The notes under the pieces: generated by a model
Seen by the model: the letters and a program-made list of their open reading frames with translations, nothing else
Databases searched by the model: none
What the model was told of the DNA's origin: nothing
Assembly: GCF_021729865.1 (NCBI RefSeq)
Contig: NZ_CP063400.1
Span: forward strand, 4,464,001-4,528,000
Source of the DNA: Hydrogenophaga sp. SL48
GTDB taxonomy: Bacteria; Pseudomonadota; Gammaproteobacteria; Burkholderiales; Burkholderiaceae_C
Reading direction: 5' to 3'
Length of the DNA: 64,000 bases
Program-made: the position numbers and the translations under genes
Part shown: in pieces, positions 19,951 to 28,532 of the stretch
Layout of the letters: the number at the start of each line of letters is the position of its first letter
How positions within the stretch are numbered: the stretch's first letter is position 1

Positions 19951-20712
19951 TCATGTCATCACCGAGCCGCCGTTTGGGCCGAGCACCTGACCGGTGTAGA
20001 AGCGGGAGAGATCGGACGCGAGAAAGAGCGCGCTGGCCGCGATCTCTTCGGGTTCGCCCAGCCGGTGCTGCGGGATGGCCAGTTCCTTCTCGACCCACTC
20101 GGCGCTCATGTGTTCGAGCGAGACCATGGCGGTCGCCACCGGCCCGGGCGCAATGGCGTTGATGCGCACCTGCTGCGGCGCGAACTCGCGCGCCAGCGAT
20201 CTGGTGAGGCCGATCACGCCGGCCTTGGCAGCGCAGTAGGGCGCATACCGCTCGCGACCGAGGATGCCGAGATCGGACGCGATGTTGACGATGGCGCCAC
20301 CGCCGCGCGCCAGCATGCCGGGCAACACCGCGCGACACACCAGGAAAACCGACTTGAGGTCGGTGCCGAGCATCCGGTCCCAGTCGGCCTCGGTGGTGTC
20401 GAGAAAGGCCTTCTCCTGGATGATGCCGGCGTTGTTCACCAGCACGTCGATCGCGCCGAACGCCGCGAGGGCGCCGTCCACCAGGCGCTGCACCTCGGCG
20501 GCCTGGCCCACGTCGGCGCTGATCTCGATGGCCTCGCCGCCCAGGACCTGAATGGCCTGCACCAGCGCGGCGGCTTCGGCGGCTTGCCCGAGGTGGTTGA
20601 CCACCACGCGCGCGCCGGCCTGCGCGAACAGCAGCGCGGTCGCGCGGCCGATGCCGGTGGCGGCGCCGGTGATGAGCGCCGTGCGTCCTTGCAAAGAAAG
20701 CGTGGGCGTCAC
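19951..20712 (-). CDS. Short-chain dehydrogenase/reductase (FabG-like)
   Basis: A 253-residue classical SDR: cofactor loop TGAATGIG, NNAG, catalytic Tyr/Lys in YCAAK and a C-terminal GGSVM ending. VVVNHLG after the second strand lacks the acidic residue that selects NAD, so NADP is possible. It overlaps the next SDR gene upstream by four bases, placing it third in the desaturase-SDR-SDR set. Together with the second SDR it probably oxidises a hydroxylated product of the desaturase-like enzyme, or reduces a carbonyl (inference). The stop is followed at once by a copy of the repeat. Confidence 0.88.
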   Translation of the reverse strand: MTPTLSLQGRTALITGAATGIGRATALLFAQAGARVVVNHLGQAAEAAALVQAIQVLGGEAIEISADVGQAAEVQRLVDGALAAFGAIDVLVNNAGIIQEKAFLDTTEADWDRMLGTDLKSVFLVCRAVLPGMLARGGGAIVNIASDLGILGRERYAPYCAAKAGVIGLTRSLAREFAPQQVRINAIAPGPVATAMVSLEHMSAEWVEKELAIPQHRLGEPEEIAASALFLASDLSRFYTGQVLGPNGGSVMT

Positions 20713-21494
20713 AGCATCACCTCACCGTGGCTGGGCGAGAGGCACTGGCCCGTGAGCGGCGCGGCGCCCTCACTCGCAAGAAACAGGAACACGCCCGCGA
20801 GCTCGGCGGGTGTGAGCATCGTCTGCACGGCCTGGCGCGACAGGATCTCGCGCTCGACCTCGGCCTCGCTTTTGCCCTGCTCCAAGGCCATGGCGGCGAG
20901 CGAACGCATCGCCGCCTCGGTGCGCACCCAGCCCGGGCAGACCGCGTTGACGCGGATGCCGCGCGGCCCGAGTTCGAGCGCGAGCGAACGCGTGACGCCC
21001 ACGACCGCGTGCTTGCTCGCGCTGTAGGCCGAGAAGCCGGCCACGCCGGTGCGGCCCCAGATGGAACTCTGGTTGATCACGCTCGCGCCGCGCGGCAGCA
21101 GGGGCAACAGCGCCTGCGTGAGCCGCACCATGGACGAGACGTTGTTGTCGAGCAAGCCGGCCCAGCGCGCCATGAACCCAGGGTCCACATCCGCCAGCGG
21201 TGTCGGGTATTCGGTGCCGGCGTTGTTGACCAGCACGTCGAGCAGGCCGTATCGGTCTTTCACCTGCGCGGCCACCACCGCCACCTCGGCATCGCTGCTG
21301 AGATCGCACACAGCGCTGTGCACCTGGTGGCTGTGCAGCGACTCGACCAGTGCGTCCAGCGGCGCGGCCGCGCGGTCCAGCAGCATCAGGCGCGCGCCCT
21401 GCGCGAGGAAGGCGCGCGACAGCGCGCTGCCGATGCCGCCGGCCGCGCCGGTGATGAGCACCGTCTTGCCCTGCAGGCCGTAGTTCACAGTCAC
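20709..21494 (-). CDS. Short-chain dehydrogenase/reductase
   Basis: A 261-residue classical SDR with TGAAGGIG, acidic Asp in MLLDRAAAP (favouring NAD), NNAG and the catalytic YSASK. It shares four bases with the stop of the desaturase-like gene and four with the next SDR, so the three are one translational unit. The C-terminus departs from the other SDR (LSPSHGEVML), so the two are not a simple recent duplication. Substrate unknown; an alcohol generated by the upstream oxygenase is a reasonable guess. Confidence 0.88.
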   Translation of the reverse strand: MTVNYGLQGKTVLITGAAGGIGSALSRAFLAQGARLMLLDRAAAPLDALVESLHSHQVHSAVCDLSSDAEVAVVAAQVKDRYGLLDVLVNNAGTEYPTPLADVDPGFMARWAGLLDNNVSSMVRLTQALLPLLPRGASVINQSSIWGRTGVAGFSAYSASKHAVVGVTRSLALELGPRGIRVNAVCPGWVRTEAAMRSLAAMALEQGKSEAEVEREILSRQAVQTMLTPAELAGVFLFLASEGAAPLTGQCLSPSHGEVML

Positions 21495-22501
21495 ACCGCC
21501 GTCAGGAACGACACACCGACAGCGCCCACGAACCCATCCGCACGGTGCGGCGCGCCCGGCGGCAGCACCGCACCATAGTCGCTGGCCAGCACGCGGGTCA
21601 CGCGGTGGCGGTGGTAGGCGCGCAGCAGCTCACCCACCGTGACCACCTGCGCATTGCCCTCGGGGTAGAGCTCGCGGTGCAGCTTCGGCAGCTGGTACCA
21701 GGGCGCGACCGGCCGCTCGTGGTGCGCGTTGTGGAAGCCGAAGTTGAGCCACACCAGGTTGAGCCACTTCGCATCGAGTCCGACCACGTCGCTGTAGGTG
21801 TTGGCCTGCTCGTAGGCGCGGTCGCGCAGCTTGTCTTTGGGGATCGGCGTTTCGTCAAGGATGGGGTAGGCGTCGTAGGTGTGCTGGAAGCAGTCGGCGA
21901 AACGCAGCAGGTGCACGAACAGCAGGTAGGCCAGCGCGTAGAGCGCCAGGGCCTTGAGCGACCACCAGGCGAGCAACGCCCAGGCGGTGAGCCGCACCAC
22001 GGCGACACCGATCACACGGCCACGCGCCGCCTGCTTGCGCTCGCCCATGAAGGGCAGCGCGACCACGAAGCCGCGCATGACGAACTCCACCGCCGGGATG
22101 TGCAGCCACTCCAGCGCGAGCACCACGCGCCGCACCAGCGGGTGCGCGCGCAGGAAACCCTGCAGGTCGAAGGTGATGACGTCGGCGCGCTCGACGTGGT
22201 GGCGCATGTGTTTGCGGCGCAGGTCGGCGAAGCTCGCGTAGGCGCTGCCGTTGATCCAGCTCATGAATTTTCCCCAGCGCTCGTTGGCCTGCGGCGTGCG
22301 GAAGATGGCGTGGTGCGCGAACTCGTGGATGAAGTAGGCCGACCAGGTGAGCGTGAGCGTGACCAGCAACACGCCGAGCGCGTTGAGCGCCCAGTGCGAC
22401 TGCCCGAGCAGGGCGATGCCCAGCGGCCAGCCGAGCACGGTGAAGCTGAGGGCGGCGGTGTTGGGCCACACGCCGTCGGCATGACGGAAAAGGGATGGCA
22501 T
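21491..22501 (-). CDS. Membrane fatty-acid-desaturase-family diiron enzyme
   Basis: A 336-residue integral membrane protein with the three histidine boxes of the desaturase/hydroxylase superfamily: HEFAHH (59-64), HMRHH (98-102) and HNAHH (about residue 270). These bind two irons and activate oxygen for C-H oxidation. Family members include lipid desaturases but also small-molecule hydroxylases and alkane monooxygenases. The position, behind a guanidine-type riboswitch and fused by overlap to two SDR genes, argues for a metabolite oxidation step instead of membrane-lipid desaturation, but this is inference. No ferredoxin or reductase partner is adjacent. Confidence 0.85.
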   Translation of the reverse strand: MPSLFRHADGVWPNTAALSFTVLGWPLGIALLGQSHWALNALGVLLVTLTLTWSAYFIHEFAHHAIFRTPQANERWGKFMSWINGSAYASFADLRRKHMRHHVERADVITFDLQGFLRAHPLVRRVVLALEWLHIPAVEFVMRGFVVALPFMGERKQAARGRVIGVAVVRLTAWALLAWWSLKALALYALAYLLFVHLLRFADCFQHTYDAYPILDETPIPKDKLRDRAYEQANTYSDVVGLDAKWLNLVWLNFGFHNAHHERPVAPWYQLPKLHRELYPEGNAQVVTVGELLRAYHRHRVTRVLASDYGAVLPPGAPHRADGFVGAVGVSFLTAV

Positions 22502-22587
22502 CGTTGCGGCTCCGGAGAGGACCACAGGCTTGACGCACCGGCCGCCGCGCGAGGCACGCGCAGGGCCGGGCGGCAAGGGCTTGGCAC

Positions 22588-23616
22588 TTACTTGGCGAGC
22601 GCCTTGACGAGCGAGGCGTCGAAGGTGGCTTCGGTGGCCGGGGCGGCCTTGATCTGGCCCTTGGCCACGAGCAGTTGGCCAATGATTTCGCCGCTGGCGT
22701 AGTAGGAGGTGGTTTCCTTGGCCTTGACGAAGGCCTTGGGCATCTCGGCGAGCGGGATGTTGTACACACCGCTCATCTGCTCCTTGGCCTCTTTGGCGGA
22801 GACGCCCATGAACTTGCCGATGATCTTGGCGGCGTCGTCCGGCTTGGCCTTGATGTAGGCCAGGCCTTCAAGGTAGGCCTTCATGATGCCGGTGATCTCG
22901 GCGGGCTTGGCCTTGATGACCTTGTCGTCGAACACCAGCACGTCGGCGATCAGGCCCGGCGCGTCTTTCGAGGAGAACACCACCTTGAACTTCTTGCCAC
23001 CACCCTGGCCGAGGATCTGCGACAGGCTGGGCTCGTAGGTCACGCCGATCGGCAGCGCGCCCGAGGCCATGGCGGCCGGCACGGCCTCGGGCGTCATGCT
23101 CACGGGGTTGATGTCTTTCTCGCTGAGATTGACCGTTTTCAGCGCATACGAGAGCAGGAAGTCACTGGGCGAGAGCGGGTTGTAGCCGATCTTCTTGCCC
23201 TTGAAATCGGCCACCTTGCCGATGCTGCCGTCGGCCACGATGGCGTCGCCACCGTTGGAGTAATCGATGGGCATGACCACCTTCATGTTCTTGCCGCCAG
23301 CCACCTGGCCGACCACCTGGTCGTAGGTCAGCATGCCGCCGTCGACCGCGCCCGAGGCGATGGCGGCCGGGATCAGGGCCGGGTCGCTGAAGACCTGCAG
23401 CGAGACCTTGAGCTTCTGTTTTTTGTAGAGGTCGAGCGCGTCGGCGACGTAGAACGGGCCGTAGCCGATCCAGACCACGGTGGCGATTTTCATCTGCGTC
23501 TGCGCGAAGGCCGAGGCGGTGGCCAGGGTGAGCGCCGCGCCCACGGCGGGCTTGAGCCAGCGTCCCAGCGGGGACGGCGAAACAGAAGAGGAAGAGAAGA
23601 GGCCTGCCAATGTCAT
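22588..23616 (-). CDS. NMT1/THI5-type ABC transporter substrate-binding protein, riboswitch controlled
   Basis: A 342-residue periplasmic binding protein with a long signal region ending near residue 38 (TASAFAQ). The mature start MKIATVVWIGYGPFYVADAL is the hallmark of the nitrate/sulfonate/taurine/thiamine-precursor group. No permease or ATPase gene is present beside it, so it is an orphan in this window and must share a transporter. It is the first gene after the guanidine-I riboswitch; binding proteins of this type are a usual target of that riboswitch class. The ATG at 23616 follows GGAG with a six-base gap. The ligand is not proven. Confidence 0.88.
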   Translation of the reverse strand: MTLAGLFSSSSVSPSPLGRWLKPAVGAALTLATASAFAQTQMKIATVVWIGYGPFYVADALDLYKKQKLKVSLQVFSDPALIPAAIASGAVDGGMLTYDQVVGQVAGGKNMKVVMPIDYSNGGDAIVADGSIGKVADFKGKKIGYNPLSPSDFLLSYALKTVNLSEKDINPVSMTPEAVPAAMASGALPIGVTYEPSLSQILGQGGGKKFKVVFSSKDAPGLIADVLVFDDKVIKAKPAEITGIMKAYLEGLAYIKAKPDDAAKIIGKFMGVSAKEAKEQMSGVYNIPLAEMPKAFVKAKETTSYYASGEIIGQLLVAKGQIKAAPATEATFDASLVKALAK

Positions 23617-23646
23617 GTGAAGCTCCGGTGGTGGGTGAAAGGCGCA

Positions 23647-23675
23647 GGGAGAACACGATCAGACGTCGTTCTCCC
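23647..23675 (-). promoter_or_regulatory. Expression-platform hairpin overlapping the riboswitch 3' end
   Basis: The arms GGGAGAAC and GTTCTCCC form a perfect 8-bp stem with a 13-base loop. One arm shares the GGGAGA that forms the conserved 3' end of the aptamer, so the ligand-bound aptamer and this hairpin exclude each other. There is no U-run after it, so transcription termination is not certain. Confidence 0.55.
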
Positions 23676-23775
23676 GGGCTTTTGTCCCTCCGTGGAGCCT
23701 GCGATCAGGCCGGACCACTCTCGGACCAGACCCCACGTGTGACGGTGGACGGAACCCTAGTGGACCTACGCACGA
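23668..23775 (-). promoter_or_regulatory. ykkC/guanidine-I riboswitch
   Basis: Read on the minus strand, the region contains in order the conserved blocks of the ykkC class: ACTAGGGTTCCG (about 23763-23752), CTGGTCCGAGAG (about 23729-23718) and ACGGAGGGACAAAAGCCCGG followed by GAGA (about 23693-23670). These are the nucleotides that build the guanidinium pocket in subtype-1 RNAs. Spacing and the GTCCAC/GTGGTCC-type flanking pairs fit the published fold. It lies about 55 bases before the binding-protein ATG and in the right orientation. Guanidine normally turns such genes on. Subtype 2 variants (ppGpp, PRPP) are less likely given the intact CCCGGGAGA end. Confidence 0.9.
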
Positions 23776-23802
23776 GCCGCTGCCAACCACGTGCAGACCG
23801 CT

Positions 23803-23831
23803 CTCCATGCTGCAACGGTCAATGCATGGAG
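23803..23831. promoter_or_regulatory. Inverted repeat upstream of the riboswitch
   Basis: Arms CTCCATGC and GCATGGAG are separated by 13 bases and lie just upstream of the aptamer. On the minus strand a TTGACC sequence (23822-23817) sits between the arms and could be a -35 box. It could be a protein operator acting above the riboswitch, or chance. The rest of the 335-base gap (23617-23951) holds no gene. Confidence 0.35.
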
Positions 23832-23951
23832 CGTGCCAGGGCCTGATGGCACCCATTTGCACCAAAGCACGGCGTCACGGCGGTTCGGGCCACCAGGAGC
23901 GCACCGACCCGGGGCATAGAATGCCCGCCACCTCCCGGAACCCCCACCCCC

Positions 23952-24305
23952 ATGCCCCACACCACGCCAGCCTGTCCGCAATGCGGCCTTGAAAACACCT
24001 ACCCCGACGGCAGCAACTTCGTCTGCCCCGACTGCGCCTTTGAATGGCCTCAAGCCGCCGCCACCGGCGACGAGGAAGCGGCCGGCGACGGCACCGTGAA
24101 GGACGCCCACGGCAACCCGCTGGCCGACGGCGACTCGGTGATCCTGATCAAGGACCTGAAGGTCAAGGGCTCGTCCACCGTGCTCAAGAAGGGCAGCAAG
24201 ATCAAGGGCATCCGCCTGGTCGACGGCCACGACGGCCACAACGTGGACGGCAAGACCGAGCTGGGCCCCATGCTGCTGAAGTCCGAATTTCTGAAGAAGG
24301 CCTGA
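23952..24305 (+). CDS. yjdM: Zinc-ribbon protein YjdM (PhnA family)
   Basis: A 117-residue protein with an N-terminal zinc ribbon (CPQCG at 9-13 and CPDC at 25-28) and the conserved PhnA C-terminal domain (VKDAHGNPLADGDSVILIKD, then LKVKGSSTVLKKGSKIKGIR). Despite the old name it is not the phosphonoacetate hydrolase. The cellular role is unknown. It is divergent from the riboswitch cluster and 67 bases before an FAD protein gene. Confidence 0.95.
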   Translation: MPHTTPACPQCGLENTYPDGSNFVCPDCAFEWPQAAATGDEEAAGDGTVKDAHGNPLADGDSVILIKDLKVKGSSTVLKKGSKIKGIRLVDGHDGHNVDGKTELGPMLLKSEFLKKA

Positions 24306-24372
24306 ACGGCCGGGGCTGCGCGCTGCAGCGGGTGGTTCTGGTACTGTTGCCTGTCGAACATCCGGGGCACCC

Positions 24373-25713
24373 ATGGTCCGTCAGCACTTTGAGGTCATCA
24401 TCCTGGGCGCGGGGGTCTCCGGCCTGACGGCCGCCCATGCGCTGCTGCCCTCGACCCAGCGCCTCGCGATCATCGAAGACTACCCCGGCGCGGGCGGCAA
24501 CCACCTGTCGAAAGACATGGGCGGCTGCAGCTTCGATGTCGGCGCCATCTTCTTCTGGTCGGACAGCCCCCTGCTCAAGATGTTTCCCGGCATCGAGGCC
24601 CACTGGTCGCCGGTCAACTACAGCATCGCCCGCGTCACGCCGCAGGGGGAGGTGCGTGCCTACCCGTTCGACGCGCGGGGCGAGCTGGGTGCGCGGCCCT
24701 GGCGCTACCGGTTCGCGGTGTTCGCCGATGTGCTGGCCCACAAGCTGTTCCATCATCACAAGGCCTCGGCGGCGGATTTTGCCAAGGCCTACATGGGCGC
24801 AAAGCTGTTCCGCGACAGCGGGCTGTCCGACTACATGCGCCGCTTCTACGGCTTCTCAGCCGAGGAGATCAGCTACCCGTTCGCGCTGCGCCGCATGAAA
24901 TGGATCGCCAGGAACGCGGGCGTCGCCCCGCGTGCGCTGCGCCTCGTGCGTTCGGCCGGCCAGCGGCTGGGGCTGGTGGCACGCCCGGCAACGCTGCGGT
25001 GTTTCGCCCGGTCGCCCGAAGGGTTTCAGGGCATGTACCGCCATGCACTGGGGTGCCTGCAGGCCTCTGGGGCCGAGGCCTTTCTGAACGCGGGCACCGC
25101 TTCCGTCCGGAAGACGCCAGAAGGTTTTGAGGTGCACACCGCCGCCGGCACCTTCACCGCCCCGCGACTCATCAACACGCTCCCCCTGGTCAGGATCACC
25201 GGCTTGCTGGGACTGGACGCAGCGGCCCCGCCGGAGTCCACCTCGCTGGTCACGGCGTGTTTCCGGTTTCGGGGTCGGCGGAATTTCGCGGCGCTGATCC
25301 TGCACAACTTCGCGGCCGACGGCCTGTGGAAGCGACTGACCATGCACTCCGACTACCACGGTCAGGTCGACGGCTGGGCGTACTGCAGCGTGGAGGTGTC
25401 GGTTCGCGGCCCCTTGCCGTCGGTGAACACCATCGTCGCCGACTTCCGGACCACCACGGCCCGCGCCGGCCTGTTCGACGGTGAGCTGGAATGCCTGGGC
25501 AGCTTTGTGACGGACTTTGCCTATCCCGTGTACGACCAGTCCGCCGACGCGCGCAAGGCGGCCGTGTTGCGGTCCCTGGCGGCACTGGGCATTGAAAGCC
25601 TCGGTCGCCAGGGCGGCTTCGACTACATCCCGTCGACCACGGAGGCGGTGGCCCTGGCCCAGGCGCAGCTGAATCGGGCGCCGATGGTGGTGCGTCGCAC
25701 CACCAACAGCTGA
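24373..25713 (+). CDS. FAD-dependent oxidoreductase, amine-oxidase/UDP-galactopyranose-mutase-like fold
   Basis: A 446-residue flavoprotein with an N-terminal dinucleotide-binding motif, ILGAGVSGLTAAHAL, followed by an acidic residue after strand two (IIEDYPGAGGNHLSKD) and the GGxxFDVGA motif seen in protoporphyrinogen-oxidase and UGM-like enzymes that keep FAD in the active site. The middle part is variable and the end does not contain a clear second FAD motif. No partner gene suggests a substrate. It converges on the SH3-domain protein gene with only 15 bases between stops. Confidence 0.75.
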   Translation: MVRQHFEVIILGAGVSGLTAAHALLPSTQRLAIIEDYPGAGGNHLSKDMGGCSFDVGAIFFWSDSPLLKMFPGIEAHWSPVNYSIARVTPQGEVRAYPFDARGELGARPWRYRFAVFADVLAHKLFHHHKASAADFAKAYMGAKLFRDSGLSDYMRRFYGFSAEEISYPFALRRMKWIARNAGVAPRALRLVRSAGQRLGLVARPATLRCFARSPEGFQGMYRHALGCLQASGAEAFLNAGTASVRKTPEGFEVHTAAGTFTAPRLINTLPLVRITGLLGLDAAAPPESTSLVTACFRFRGRRNFAALILHNFAADGLWKRLTMHSDYHGQVDGWAYCSVEVSVRGPLPSVNTIVADFRTTTARAGLFDGELECLGSFVTDFAYPVYDQSADARKAAVLRSLAALGIESLGRQGGFDYIPSTTEAVALAQAQLNRAPMVVRRTTNS

Positions 25714-25728
25714 GGCGGATTCGCCCGC

Positions 25729-27240
25729 TCAGCGCAGCGCCAGCGAATCCCGCTTCCAGGCCGCATCGGGCCAGCGTGCGAACGGCCCCAGCGCGTCGGG
25801 TTCGAAGGCGGTGCGCTGCGGGGTGAGCGTGTTCAGCTCCACCACCTCGAAGCGGCGCACCGTGCGACCTTCGGCCATCGCTTCGCGCGCCACCAGCATC
25901 TGCCGCCCGCCGGGCACCCAGCCCGCGAGTTCGGCGTAGCCCAGGCCGGGGTTGAGCGCGGCGGGCGGCAGCACCTGCACCGTCCAGCCCTGCGCGGTTT
26001 TGCGGAACACCCACAGCTCGCGCCAGCCGTCGATCGGCTGCACCGCGAGCGCGGCGGCGTTGCCTTCGCGGTTGACCGAGGCCGACGCCGCCCAGACCAC
26101 GCCCCAGGAACAGCGCTCGGCCAGGGGTTGCGCGGCTTTCTGGCGCGGGTCGATCAGGCTGGCGCAGGTCTGGCCGTCGTCCAGCTTCCGGGTGGTGATG
26201 CTGAGCGCGGCGGCGGGCGCCACGCCGCTGCCGGCGGCCCAGCGCACGGCGTTGGCACGCAGGGCGGCTTCGGTGTGGCGGGTGAGGTCGTCGTCGGCCA
26301 GCTCGGCGCGGTCCACGCGGGCAATGGCCTGCAGCGCGCGCTCGGCGGCGCTGCGGGCGGCGGTGGCGTCACCGCGCTGGGCGCGGGCGAAGGCCAGGCC
26401 ACTCCAGACGCTGGCCTGCCGGGTGGCGAGGCGGGCACGCCAATGGGCGGCCAGGGTGGTGGTGGGGACGCGGTCGAGCAAGGCGGCGCGGGCCTGGTCG
26501 GCGGCCTCGCGCTCGCCGGGCCGGGCCTGGGGGTTCTGGCAGTCGGAGCGGGTGAGCGCGAGCGCGGCGCGGGCCTGTTGCTCGGCGCTGGCGGCGGGCA
26601 TCGCCAGCAGGCGGCGGTGGGCGTCGCCTTCGTAACACAGGCGCACGCGCTCACCGTCTTCGATGCTCTGGAACGTGACGCCATGGCGCCGCGCCACGTC
26701 GAGGTGGGCGGTCAACATCGCCCGGTCCTGCGAACGTTGCGCGCCTTGCGACGCGCGCTCGGCGAGGCGCTCGGCCTGGCGGCCGATGGCATCGAGCACG
26801 CGGGCGCCGTCGGGACCTTGCAGCGCGGCGCCCGGCAGCGCCTGGATCGCGGCGGCCGCGAGCGCCAGGCCCAGGGTTTCCGAGCCCGGCTGTTCGCTCA
26901 CGAAGCCCAGCAACGCCAGCAGCTCGGGCGCGGCCTGCTCGCCGCTGCCCACGCCCAGCAGCTGCGAGCGCTTCACGTAACCACCGCGCTCGCGCTGGTG
27001 GTCCCAGACCTGCACGAAGTCGCCGCGTTCGGCGCGGATCTCCACCACCTCGCCGCGCCAGAGCACGGTCTGGGCGGCGGCGCTGTCGCGCGGGGCGGCG
27101 CGCAGGGTGACGGCGTCGCGGGTCACCAGGGCCACGGCCGCCACCGGCTCGGCCGCGCGGGCCGACACACTGAACACCGCCGCCAGCACCGCGACCACTG
27201 CCGCAGCCAGGAGGACATTGCCAAGCTGTTTCATGGTCAC
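25729..27240 (-). CDS. Secreted SH3-domain protein, partner of the SPFH protein
   Basis: A 503-residue protein with a signal peptide (MKQLGNVLLAAAVVAVLAAV, cut after SARA near residue 29) and a bacterial SH3 domain at about 38-96 (VTRDAVTLRAAPRDSAAAQT; GEVVEIRAERGDFVQVWD). The long middle is helical, alanine-rich and repeat-like (about 120-330), and the C-terminal part is beta-rich. SH3b domains commonly bind cell wall peptides. Its start overlaps the stop of the SPFH gene by four bases, so the two are co-translated. Exact role unknown. Confidence 0.7.
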   Translation of the reverse strand: MTMKQLGNVLLAAAVVAVLAAVFSVSARAAEPVAAVALVTRDAVTLRAAPRDSAAAQTVLWRGEVVEIRAERGDFVQVWDHQRERGGYVKRSQLLGVGSGEQAAPELLALLGFVSEQPGSETLGLALAAAAIQALPGAALQGPDGARVLDAIGRQAERLAERASQGAQRSQDRAMLTAHLDVARRHGVTFQSIEDGERVRLCYEGDAHRRLLAMPAASAEQQARAALALTRSDCQNPQARPGEREAADQARAALLDRVPTTTLAAHWRARLATRQASVWSGLAFARAQRGDATAARSAAERALQAIARVDRAELADDDLTRHTEAALRANAVRWAAGSGVAPAAALSITTRKLDDGQTCASLIDPRQKAAQPLAERCSWGVVWAASASVNREGNAAALAVQPIDGWRELWVFRKTAQGWTVQVLPPAALNPGLGYAELAGWVPGGRQMLVAREAMAEGRTVRRFEVVELNTLTPQRTAFEPDALGPFARWPDAAWKRDSLALR

Positions 27241-28532
27241 TGCTCCGTGTTGTCGGTGTCGACTTCGGTCGAAGCGGTCTGCGCCCGCGCCACGCTGCCC
27301 AGCAGGTTGTTGCCGATGAAGCCGCCCTGCGAGGGTGAGGCGATGATGACCTGCACCTTGTCGCTCAGGCGGTCGGCCATGGTCTTCTGGATCAGCAGCG
27401 GGTGCTTGGTGATGAGCGCGCCTTCGGCCGCCATCTGTTCGGCGTTGGCCTTGCCCACTCGGGTGAGGCGGTAGGCCTCGGCGTCGGCGAGCTTCTGCCG
27501 CGCCTCGGCCTCGCCCGCGGCTTCGATGCGGCGCGCCTGGGCTTCGCCCTCGGCCTGCTGCACGCGGCTCACGCGGTTGGCCTCGGCTTCGAGCTTGCGC
27601 TGCTCGATCTGGCGCTGCTTGAAGGGCAACACGTGTTTCATCGCCTCTTCCTGCGCCTTGGCGGCGATCACCTGCTCGCGCCCGGCGGCTTCGGCGGCGA
27701 TCTCGCGGCGGGCCTTCTCGGCACTGGCGGTGAGCTCACTTTCTTTGACCTGCTTCTCGCGCAGCTCCAGCGTGTAGCGCATCTTCTCGGCCGAGAGGCC
27801 TTCGGTCAGCAGCACCTCCATGCCGCGGCGGTAGTCCTCGGGCAGGTCGATCTTGCCGATGTGGATGGAGCGCAGCAGCAGGCCGTCGGCCGCGAGTTTG
27901 GTGCGGATCTGGCCTTCGATCTCCTGTTCGATCTGGGCGCGTTGCGACGAGAAGATTTCGCGCACGGTGTGGCGGGCGATGATCTTGTAGACCGTGGCCT
28001 GCACCGCCGGCTCGACGATCTGGGTGACGAGCCGCTCGGGCAGCGACGCGGCTTTGGCCGCCGTCAGGCGCGCCGGATCGATGGCGTAGCGCACGCTCAG
28101 GTCGAGGCCGATGGACAGGCCCTCGACCGACTGCGCCGGCGAAGGGCCGTCGGCGCTGGCCATGCTGGCGGCGTGCCAGGTCTGGTCTTGCAGCGGGTAG
28201 CGGGTCACCTGGTACAGGCCGGGCAGCGCCCACACCGGGCCACTGCGCCAGACCGTCGTGTCGCCGGTGAGCTGGTTGGTGCGCAGCGCCAGGTGGCCGG
28301 GGGCGAGCTGCTGCACCGGCGGGTGCTTCACGATCACGTAACCGGCGCCCAGCGCCGCCGCCGTCACGCCGAGGGTCAGCAGGATGGGGCGCAAGGACAC
28401 GGAAGGCATGGCGCGCAACGGGCGCACAGCGGACGCGTCGTCGCCCGACGCCGCCCCCGGGGCGGCGCGGCGGACCAAGCGGGCCAGGGCGATCCGGACG
28501 GAACGGGTCAGGGACTTGAGACGCAGCAACAT
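27237..28532 (-). CDS. SPFH/Band-7 domain membrane protein
   Basis: A 431-residue protein with one N-terminal membrane helix (PILLTLGVTAAALGAGYVIV, about 48-67), an SPFH/Band-7 domain (about 80-260, including LDLSVRYAIDPARL and RTKLAADGLLLRSIHIGKID) and a long charged coiled coil (about 260-390, KAREEI/EAEA repeats). Such proteins make HflK/stomatin-like scaffold rings. AGGAGAAA precedes the ATG. It is coupled to the SH3-domain protein downstream and divergent from the response-regulator gene. Confidence 0.88.
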   Translation of the reverse strand: MLLRLKSLTRSVRIALARLVRRAAPGAASGDDASAVRPLRAMPSVSLRPILLTLGVTAAALGAGYVIVKHPPVQQLAPGHLALRTNQLTGDTTVWRSGPVWALPGLYQVTRYPLQDQTWHAASMASADGPSPAQSVEGLSIGLDLSVRYAIDPARLTAAKAASLPERLVTQIVEPAVQATVYKIIARHTVREIFSSQRAQIEQEIEGQIRTKLAADGLLLRSIHIGKIDLPEDYRRGMEVLLTEGLSAEKMRYTLELREKQVKESELTASAEKARREIAAEAAGREQVIAAKAQEEAMKHVLPFKQRQIEQRKLEAEANRVSRVQQAEGEAQARRIEAAGEAEARQKLADAEAYRLTRVGKANAEQMAAEGALITKHPLLIQKTMADRLSDKVQVIIASPSQGGFIGNNLLGSVARAQTASTEVDTDNTEQ

